A stretch of DNA of 18,823 nt from CAYWMD01 sp964458575. GTDB lineage: Bacteria; Verrucomicrobiota; Verrucomicrobiia; Limisphaerales; JADLHS01. The position numbers were made by a program, and so were the translations under genes. Within the stretch, counting starts at the first letter, position 1, and each line of letters begins with the position of its first letter. This document shows positions 13,685 through 18,823 of the stretch, one piece after another. Below the pieces are notes generated by a model. The model did no database searches and was not told the DNA's origin. It saw only the letters and a program-made list of their open reading frames with translations. Where the stretch lies: contig CAYWMD010000089.1 of assembly GCA_964458575.1 (NCBI GenBank), positions 1 through 18,823 of the forward strand, written 5' to 3'.

Positions 13685-14926
13685 GTGACGACCGAAACTC
13701 AACCCGCTCCCGACATGGCACCCGCGCCCAACACCGTGTCGCCGCCGGAACGATTGATGTCGCTGGACGCGCTGCGCGGGTTTGACATGTTCTGGATCAT
13801 CGGCGCGGACTCGCTTGTGCGCGGGTTGCAGGGAATGAGTGACACGGGTTTCACCGGATTTCTCGCCACACAATTGTCGCATGCGAAGTGGGAAGGATTC
13901 CGGTTTTACGACCTGATTTATCCGCTGTTTGTTTTCATCGTCGGTGTGGCTGCGGTGTTTTCCCTGAGCAAGATCTTGCAGCACGACGGGCGGGCGGCAG
14001 CGGCGAAGCGCATCGTCCGGCGCGCAATCCTGCTGTTTGCGCTGGGGGTCTTCACCTCTGGTGGACTCGCCAACCCGTGGCCGAACGTCCGGCTGATGGG
14101 CGTGTTGAACCAGATTGCGCTTGGATACCTGTTCACGGGCCTGCTGTTTTGCTTTCTACGCCCGCGCGGACTGGTCGTGGCCTGTCTCGTCTTTCTCGGC
14201 GGTTACTGGGCGATGATGACGTTCGTGCCCTTCGCCGACGTGCGCCCAACCCCGGAGGTGACGGTGATCGCTAAGGAAACCGGCTTCACCAACACGACCC
14301 AACTGAACCTTTCGAGCGCGAACCTGATCCGCGGCGTTTTCGACCGGGGCGTGAATCTGGCCTGTTTTGTGGACCAAAAATATCTGCCGGGCAGCAAGTA
14401 TGACGGCACGTGGGATTGGGCCGGATTGTTGAGCACGCTGGGCGTTACCGGGTCGTGCTTGCTGGGTGTGCTCGCCGGATTGCTGCTGAAAAATCCTGCC
14501 GTGCCCGACCGGCGAAAGGTCGCCTGGCTCGTCGGGTTCGGCATCGCCGGCATAATGCTGGGCGGGTTGTGGGGACTGCAATTTCCGGTGATAAAGAAAA
14601 TCTGGACCTCGTCCTACGCGCTCGTTGCGGGCGGATACAGTGCCATCCTGCTGGGGGTCTTCTACCTGGTTGTGGATGTATGGAAGCGCCAGACCTGGTG
14701 TCAGCCATTCGTTTGGATCGGCATGAATGCGATCACGATTTACGTCGGCAGCGGCATCATCGGTTTTCGAAGCGTGGCCACCCGGCTGGTCGGCGGTGAC
14801 GTCGAGAATGCGTTCAACGGCGTCCTGCCGGGATTGGGCGGCCTGATGATTTCACTCGTTGGATTGCTGCTGGCAATCTGGTTTTGTCACTTCCTTTACC
14901 AGCGGAGGATTTTCCTGCGGCTGTAG
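13685..14926 (+). CDS. DUF5009/HGSNAT-like membrane acyltransferase, copy 2
   Basis: A 413-residue paralog of the preceding gene, with the same helices and motifs: RLMSLDALRGFDMFWIIGAD, SHAKWEGFRFYDLIYPLFVF, VRLMGVLNQIALGYLFTGLL, FPVIKKIWTSSYALVAGGYS, PFVWIGMNAITIYV and RRIFLRL. The conserved His66 (HAKW) is kept, so both copies look active. The central loop is shorter and starts differently (VRPTPEVTVIAKETGFTNTT), which may mean a different acceptor. GTG at 13685 is preferred over TTG at 13664 because it matches the copy 1 start in sequence and promoter distance. Tandem orientation and shared upstream DNA show a duplication that included the promoter. Confidence 0.88.
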   Translation: MTTETQPAPDMAPAPNTVSPPERLMSLDALRGFDMFWIIGADSLVRGLQGMSDTGFTGFLATQLSHAKWEGFRFYDLIYPLFVFIVGVAAVFSLSKILQHDGRAAAAKRIVRRAILLFALGVFTSGGLANPWPNVRLMGVLNQIALGYLFTGLLFCFLRPRGLVVACLVFLGGYWAMMTFVPFADVRPTPEVTVIAKETGFTNTTQLNLSSANLIRGVFDRGVNLACFVDQKYLPGSKYDGTWDWAGLLSTLGVTGSCLLGVLAGLLLKNPAVPDRRKVAWLVGFGIAGIMLGGLWGLQFPVIKKIWTSSYALVAGGYSAILLGVFYLVVDVWKRQTWCQPFVWIGMNAITIYVGSGIIGFRSVATRLVGGDVENAFNGVLPGLGGLMISLVGLLLAIWFCHFLYQRRIFLRL

Positions 14927-14943
14927 GAGCGCGAGCCCCGGTT

Positions 14944-15020
14944 GGAGTTCAAGCTGCAGCTTGTTCTTTGCTGGCCACGCGACGCGGGGACACGCTAAAG
15001 CGTGAACGCCGACGGCGTTC
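14944..15020. repeat. REP-like repeat element D, overlapping the 3' end of tag
   Basis: Begins GGAGTTCA and has the near-inverse TGAACGCC at 15003-15010. It contains the palindrome AAGCTGCAGCTT (14951-14962), the hairpin CACGCT-AA-AGCGTG (14991-15004) and the overlapping hairpin GAACGCC-GAC-GGCGTTC (15004-15020). It lies between two convergent genes and supplies the stop codon and last residues of tag. It could serve as a shared 3' structure for both transcripts. Confidence 0.55.
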
Positions 15021-15585
15021 CACATTGTTTGTGGCGGAAACAATCCACCGTGTGATCGTTGACCATGCCAACGGCTTGCATGAAGGCATAACAAATCGTC
15101 GAGCCGACAAACTTAAACCCGCGCCGAAGCAGGTCTTTGCTCATCGCGTCGGATTCGGGCGTGCGCGGCGGGATGTCGTTTAAGGACCGACGGCGATTCT
15201 GGATCGGCCTGCCGTTCACGAACCGCCAAAGGTAAGCGTCGAAACTGCCGAACTCGGCTTGTACGGCCAGAAAGGCTTTTGCGTTCTGAATCGCCGCGGC
15301 GATCTTCAGCCGGTTGCGCACGATACCCGGGTCGGCAAGCAACCGCTTGACCTTGCGCGCATCATAGCGCGCCATTTTCCGTGCGTCGAAACGGTCGAAC
15401 GCTTGGCGGTAATTCTCCCGCTTCTTCAAGATCGTTGACCAGCTCAAGCCGGCCTGGGCGCCCTCGAGAATCAGCAACTCGAACAATTTGCGGTCGTCGT
15501 GCACGGGCACGCCCCACTCGCGGTCGTGATAGGTGATATCAAGTTCCGTTTTCGGCCAGGCGCAACGATGAAGTGATTTGTGCAT
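14995..15585 (-). CDS. tag: DNA-3-methyladenine glycosylase I
   Basis: A 196-residue enzyme (E. coli Tag is 187) that excises 3-methyladenine from alkylated DNA in base excision repair. Signature blocks are RCAWPKTELDITYHDREWGV, FELLILEGAQAGLSWSTILK, KRENYRQAFDRFD, GIVRNRLKIAAAIQNAKAFL, SDAMSKDLLRRGFKFVGSTI, CYAFMQAVGMVNDH. The four zinc ligands of the family are present as Cys8, His20, His178 and Cys182, and the conserved Glu of LEGxQAGLSW is Glu41. The ATG at 15585-15583 is chosen although the frame is open much further upstream, since homology begins here and a promoter lies just outside. The last residues (GTPSAFTL) come from a repeat hairpin. It is divergent from the MFS gene. Confidence 0.94.
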   Translation of the reverse strand: MHKSLHRCAWPKTELDITYHDREWGVPVHDDRKLFELLILEGAQAGLSWSTILKKRENYRQAFDRFDARKMARYDARKVKRLLADPGIVRNRLKIAAAIQNAKAFLAVQAEFGSFDAYLWRFVNGRPIQNRRRSLNDIPPRTPESDAMSKDLLRRGFKFVGSTICYAFMQAVGMVNDHTVDCFRHKQCGTPSAFTL

Positions 15586-15603
15586 GTGAGTTCGCTGACG
15601 GGA

Positions 15604-15632
15604 ATAATATTTGGACGAAATCGAATACGCAA
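15604..15632 (-). promoter_or_regulatory. Candidate sigma70-type promoter of tag
   Basis: On the minus strand TTGCGT (15632-15627), a 17-base spacer, then TATTAT (15609-15604), 18 bases before the tag start codon. The -10 matches the consensus at five of six bases. The leader would be about a dozen bases, with no recognisable Shine-Dalgarno. Confidence 0.5.
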
Positions 15633-15669
15633 CTTGACACCGATGCAAGGGCGCTTGGAAGATGGACCG

Positions 15670-17355
15670 GTGAGTACACCATTGCCCACCAACCCGGCGC
15701 CAACTTCCGGCGCCGGCGAAAAAGTCACCTTCTACCACTGGCTCGTCGTCATCATCGCCTCGTGCGGCTGGCTGTTCGATTGCATGGACCAGCGGTTGTT
15801 CACCCTGGCACGGGAATCGGCTTTGAAGGATTTGCTTTCCGGCAGTCCGAAGATGCTGGCCAACGTGAAGGAATATATCGGACTGGCGACCATGGCCATG
15901 ATGCTGGGTTGGGCCACCGGCGGCATCATCTTCGGCATCATGAGCGACAAGTGGGGGCGGGTGAAAACGATGGTGGTCACGCTGTTGATTTACTCCGGTT
16001 TCACGGGCTTGTGCGGCATTGCCCAGGGATGGCTCGACTTCTTGTTCTATCGTTTCCTGGTCGGTTTGGGCGTGGGCGGCATGTTCGGCGCCGCGACCAC
16101 TTTGGTGGCGGAGAGTGTCCCGGGGCGGTTCCGCACGCTGGCTTTGGGGTCGCTGCAGGCGTTGTCCGCCTTCGGCAACATGCTCGGGGCGACCCTGAGT
16201 CTGGGCATCAATCCCGGCCAGGAGAATTTTCTCGGCAACTTCGCGGGCTGGCGCGTCCTGTTCTTCGTCGGCATCGTGCCCTCCGCGCTGGTCGTGCCCA
16301 TCATGTTCATCTTGAAGGAGCCGGAGGCCTGGCGGAAGGCCAAAGCCGAGGCCGGCAAGCAGCAAGGCGGGCACAAGGTCGGCTCCATGGCGGATCTGTT
16401 TCGGCATCCGCGCTGGCGGCGCAGCACGCTGGTGGGCATCTGTCTGGGTTTGTCCGGCATGGTGGGCTTGTGGGCCATTGGATTCTTCTCGCCCGAACTG
16501 ATTTCAACGGCGCTCAAGGAACAATCCCTCCGCGCGAAGGACCTCACCCAACCGCAAGCCATCGTGGCCGCGCTGCAATCGCCAACGAACGCCGCCATCA
16601 CCCATGTAAAATCCCGGCTCAGCCCGGAGCTGATGCAGCAAATCGCCGCCGCTCCGGCGGGGACGTTGCCCGGGGCGTTAAACGAATCACTGGTCAAGGA
16701 ATTCAACCAGTTGATCGCGACCGGCTCGCTTTATGTGGCGGAGGGCTTCACGGATGTCCCGTTGAAGAAGGCCACGCAGAATCTGGTGGACCAACTGGCG
16801 CAGAAGCCGTCGCATACCGATCAAATGTTCCTCAACCGGCAATTGTTGGAACACACGTTTCCGGGCGCGGTCGCCGAGTTGCAGAAGACCATGGACAACG
16901 TTCGCGGCAAGGGCATGTTCCTCCAGGACGTGGGCGCGCTGCTGGGCATGTTCGCCTTTACTTTTCTCGCCGCAACCTTCAGCCGGCGGCTGGCCTTCAT
17001 GTTGTCGTTCGCGATGTGCCTGGTGGTCACGGCCTATGTGTTCTACGCGTTGAAGTCCGCCGCGGACGCCTACTGGATGCTGCCGCTGATGGGTTTCGCG
17101 CAACTGGCGGTGTTCGCCGGCTACTCGATTTACTTCCCGGAAATATATCCGACCCGGTTGCGCGGGACGGGCGTGGGTTTCTGCTACAACACGGTGCGTT
17201 ACCTGGCGGCCCCATTCCCCTACATGCTGGGTTGGTTGAGCACGCAAATGCCTTTCCGCACGGCGGCGATTGTCATGTCGGGCATTTACGTGTTGGGCAT
17301 GGTCGCCCTGTTCTGGGCGCCGGAAACCAAGGGTCAACCGCTGCCGGAAGATTGA
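15670..17355 (+). CDS. MFS transporter with enlarged TM7-TM8 loop
   Basis: A 561-residue major facilitator superfamily transporter of the sugar/organic-acid porter type. After a soluble Pro-rich start (STPLPTNPAPTSG), TM1 holds HWLVVIIASCGWLFDCMDQR. The MFS signature between TM2 and TM3 is GIMSDKWGRVKTM, and the end is PETKGQPLPED. About 12 helices are visible. A 135-140 residue helical, hydrophilic insert lies at residues ~278-416 (KEQSLRAKDLTQ... to ...DNVRGKG), between TM7 and TM8, predicted on the periplasmic side; the usual loop is a few tens of residues. The substrate is not recognisable. The frame is open from 15580 but would overlap tag; GTG 15670 is preferred, with ATG 15643 the alternative. 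Confidence 0.82.
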   Translation: MSTPLPTNPAPTSGAGEKVTFYHWLVVIIASCGWLFDCMDQRLFTLARESALKDLLSGSPKMLANVKEYIGLATMAMMLGWATGGIIFGIMSDKWGRVKTMVVTLLIYSGFTGLCGIAQGWLDFLFYRFLVGLGVGGMFGAATTLVAESVPGRFRTLALGSLQALSAFGNMLGATLSLGINPGQENFLGNFAGWRVLFFVGIVPSALVVPIMFILKEPEAWRKAKAEAGKQQGGHKVGSMADLFRHPRWRRSTLVGICLGLSGMVGLWAIGFFSPELISTALKEQSLRAKDLTQPQAIVAALQSPTNAAITHVKSRLSPELMQQIAAAPAGTLPGALNESLVKEFNQLIATGSLYVAEGFTDVPLKKATQNLVDQLAQKPSHTDQMFLNRQLLEHTFPGAVAELQKTMDNVRGKGMFLQDVGALLGMFAFTFLAATFSRRLAFMLSFAMCLVVTAYVFYALKSAADAYWMLPLMGFAQLAVFAGYSIYFPEIYPTRLRGTGVGFCYNTVRYLAAPFPYMLGWLSTQMPFRTAAIVMSGIYVLGMVALFWAPETKGQPLPED

Positions 17356-17373
17356 TCTGCTCCGCGCTGGCAA

Positions 17374-17402
17374 TAAAAAAGCCCGCTCGGTTGAGCGGGC
17401 TT
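17374..17402 (-). terminator. Intrinsic terminator of the rpoA-rplQ operon
   Basis: A perfect ten-base stem, AAGCCCGCTC-GGTT-GAGCGGGCTT (17379-17402). Read on the minus strand it is followed by TTTTTTATTG, a proper U-tract, so it ends rplQ transcription 24 bases after the stop codon. Read on the plus strand it lacks a U-tract and would act only weakly for the MFS gene. Confidence 0.88.
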
Positions 17403-17425
17403 GGCCATTCGATTGACCTGCCGGC

Positions 17426-17914
17426 TTACTTGGATTCTGACTTTTCTTCCGCCGGCGTGGTTGCTTCAGTCGTCGCTGCCTCCGCGGGCGACGGCGTTGG
17501 CGCGGAAAAATCCACCCATTCCAAAATGGCCCGTTGGGCGGCGTCGCCCTGACGTTGTTCCATCTTGATGATGCGGGTGTAGCCGCCGTTGCGTTCCTTG
17601 AACGCGGGCGCAATTTCTTCGAACAAAATGCGCAGGACGTCCCGCTGCTCCCGCCATTTCGACTTCTCGGCCTTGCGGAGCGAGCCGACCGGGCCACGGG
17701 CGTGGAGGCGCGCCGCCGCCAGCCGCCGGGCGTGAAGGGTCCCGGCCTTGCCGAGCGTGACCATTTTGTCGGCGACGGACCGCGCGGCCTTGGCCTTGGC
17801 CAGCGTGGTGCTGACGCGCTTGTGAATGATGAGACTGCAAACCATGTTCGCCAGCATCGCATTGCGATGCTCGAACTGGCGGCCGAGCTTGGCGGTTCGC
17901 TTCAAATGTCGCAT
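17426..17914 (-). CDS. rplQ: 50S ribosomal protein L17
   Basis: A 162-residue protein. Residues 1-~122 are a typical L17 (MRHLKRTAKLGRQFEHRNAM, LANMVCSLIIHKRVSTTLAK, AKAARSVADKMVTLGKAG, GGYTRIIKMEQRQGDAAQ, AILEWV), which sits near the peptide exit tunnel of the large subunit. The E. coli protein is 127 residues; here a ~35-residue low-complexity Ala/Thr/Glu/Pro tail is added (PSPAEAATTEATTPAEEKSE). AAGGGA overlapping the rpoA stop codon provides the ribosome-binding site, nine bases separate the two genes, and translation is probably coupled. Confidence 0.97.
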   Translation of the reverse strand: MRHLKRTAKLGRQFEHRNAMLANMVCSLIIHKRVSTTLAKAKAARSVADKMVTLGKAGTLHARRLAAARLHARGPVGSLRKAEKSKWREQRDVLRILFEEIAPAFKERNGGYTRIIKMEQRQGDAAQRAILEWVDFSAPTPSPAEAATTEATTPAEEKSESK

Positions 17915-17923
17915 AGATTTCCC

Positions 17924-18823
17924 TTAAACCTTGGCCTCTTCCTTGGGCGCGTCCAGCAGACCCGCCTCGAAGGTCATGCCCAGGGACAAACCCAGGCCCT
18001 GCAATTTGTCTTTGATTTCGTTGAGCGATTTCTTGCCGAAGTTGCGATACTTGAGCATCTCGGACTCGGTCTTCATCGCCAGCTGGCCCACCGTGGTGAT
18101 GTTCGCGTTGTTCAAACAGTTCGCGGCGCGGACGCTCAACTCGATTTCGTTCACGCTCATGTTGAGGAGCTTCTTCATCTTGGACTTCTCCTCGTCCTGC
18201 TTGTCCACCACTTCCTCGAACTCCACCGCGTTTTTGTCGTAGCCAACGAACACGTCGAGATGATGCTGCAAAATGGCCGAAGCCTGCGTCAGCGCGTCGT
18301 CGGGCGAAATGCGTCCGTCGGTCCAGACTTCCAGGACCAGGCGGTCATAATCCGTGCGCTGACCAACACGAGCGGCCTCGACCGCATAGCGCACCCGGGT
18401 CACGGGTGAAAAGAGCGAGTCAATCGCGATGACGCCGATGGCCTGGCCGGCGACCTTGTTTTCGTCGCCGGGACAGAACCCGCGCCCGATCTTGACCTCC
18501 AGCTCCATCTCGAACTTCTTTTTCTTGTCGAGCGTGCAAATGATCTGGTCGGGATTCACCAACTCGACGTTCTGATTGAGCGTGATGTCCGCCGCGGTCA
18601 CCAGGCCTTCCTTGTTCACGGAGAGCAAAAGGGTCTGCGGGTCGCGCGTGTGGGCCTTGAATTTGATCTTCTTCAGATTCAGAACGACGTCGGTGACATC
18701 CTCGACGACGCCGTCAATCGTCGCAAATTCGTGCATGGCGCCATCCACCTTGATGGAGGTGATGGCCGCGCCTTCGAGCGAGCTGAGGAGCACGCGGCGC
18801 AGGGAGTTGCCGATGGTGTGGCC
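17924..18823 (-). CDS. rpoA: RNA polymerase alpha subunit, N-terminus off the right edge
   Basis: The frame runs from the TAA at 17926-17924 to the window edge, 299 residues. The edge reads GHTIGNSLRRVLLSSLEGAA, the conserved assembly helix of the alpha N-terminal domain, so only about 35 residues are missing. The alpha C-terminal domain is intact from about visible residue 218 (MSVNEIELSVRAANCLNNAN, ITTVGQLAMKTESEMLKYRN, FGKKSLNEIKDKLQGLGLSL). That domain binds UP elements and activators. The apparent internal start at 18793 is a GTG coding for Val within the conserved block, not a start. The gene order rpoA-rplQ is the usual end of the alpha operon. Confidence 0.97.
   Translation of the reverse strand, partial: GHTIGNSLRRVLLSSLEGAAITSIKVDGAMHEFATIDGVVEDVTDVVLNLKKIKFKAHTRDPQTLLLSVNKEGLVTAADITLNQNVELVNPDQIICTLDKKKKFEMELEVKIGRGFCPGDENKVAGQAIGVIAIDSLFSPVTRVRYAVEAARVGQRTDYDRLVLEVWTDGRISPDDALTQASAILQHHLDVFVGYDKNAVEFEEVVDKQDEEKSKMKKLLNMSVNEIELSVRAANCLNNANITTVGQLAMKTESEMLKYRNFGKKSLNEIKDKLQGLGLSLGMTFEAGLLDAPKEEAKV

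Noticed and set aside
15634..15660. TTGACA at 15634-15639 as the MFS promoter
   Set aside because: No acceptable -10 lies 16-18 bases downstream; the hexamer there is TGGAAG or similar.
15586..16407. An N-terminal extension of tag on the minus strand
   Set aside because: The extra residues are Gln/Glu/His-rich shadow sequence opposite the MFS gene; Tag homology starts exactly at the internal ATG with a promoter just upstream.
15573..17552. A 659-codon plus-strand frame offset from the MFS gene
   Set aside because: It is the +1 shadow of the MFS transporter: Gly/Arg/His-rich, no hydrophobic helices and no family similarity.
16687..17862. A 391-codon minus-strand frame spanning the MFS end and rplQ
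   Set aside because: It crosses the strong terminator and is out of frame with rplQ; its product is Arg/Pro-rich without domains.

Overview
The window is about 60% G+C and looks like a chromosomal segment from a Verrucomicrobiota bacterium, most likely of the Pedosphaera/Limisphaerales type. This placement is an inference. It rests on the secreted Asp-box protein with a C-terminal 'LSWPTN...FFRL' tail, a TMTC-like membrane glycosyltransferase carrying TPRs, tandem DUF5009/HGSNAT-like acyltransferases, and several paired-hairpin (REP/BIME-like) intergenic repeats. No phage, transposase, CRISPR array or RNA gene was found.

Layout. (1) Positions 1-2096, minus strand: a PaaX-type transcriptional regulator cut by the left edge, with a near-perfect 22-bp palindrome in front of it, preceded by a secreted BNR/Asp-box protein. 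(2) 2088-4515, plus strand: a short ankyrin-like fragment, then a large TMTC-like glycosyltransferase/TPR membrane protein. (3) 4585-9829, plus strand: a probable extracytoplasmic-function sigma factor module. It holds a DGPF/YCII protein, a DUF1428 protein, a BNR-repeat protein, a MoaD/ThiS-like protein ending in Gly-Gly, a DoxX-like membrane protein, a membrane-anchored SRPBCC protein, a second DGPF protein and an ECF42-type sigma factor with a long C-terminal helical extension. An ECF-like promoter (TGTCCT-N17-CGTCGT) lies in front of the first gene. (4) 9949-12157, plus strand: cutA, a membrane-anchored protein of unknown function with a possibly leaderless promoter, a GNAT acetyltransferase and a small zinc-ribbon membrane protein, with two intergenic repeats between them. 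(5) 12198-14926, plus strand: two tandem DUF5009/HGSNAT-like acyltransferases. Each has its own TTGAAG-N17-TAGAC promoter at exactly the same distance from its GTG start. (6) 14944-17355: tag (DNA-3-methyladenine glycosylase I) on the minus strand, ending inside a repeat hairpin, divergent from an MFS transporter with an unusually large TM7-TM8 loop. (7) 17374-18823, minus strand: the end of the ribosomal protein/RNA polymerase alpha operon, rpoA (cut by the right edge) then rplQ, closed by a strong intrinsic terminator.

The clearest functional unit is the sigma-factor module, in which small DGPF/DUF1428 proteins, a SRPBCC protein, a DoxX-like protein and the BNR/MoaD pair probably share one regulator. 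Apart from the conserved rpoA-rplQ end, the rest is a string of mostly one- or two-gene transcription units separated by repeats. No wholly new defence or mobile system is evident. The best leads are the ECF42 module with the BNR-MoaD pair inside it, the PaaX operator, the three hairpin-pair repeat families, and the duplicated acyltransferase promoters.
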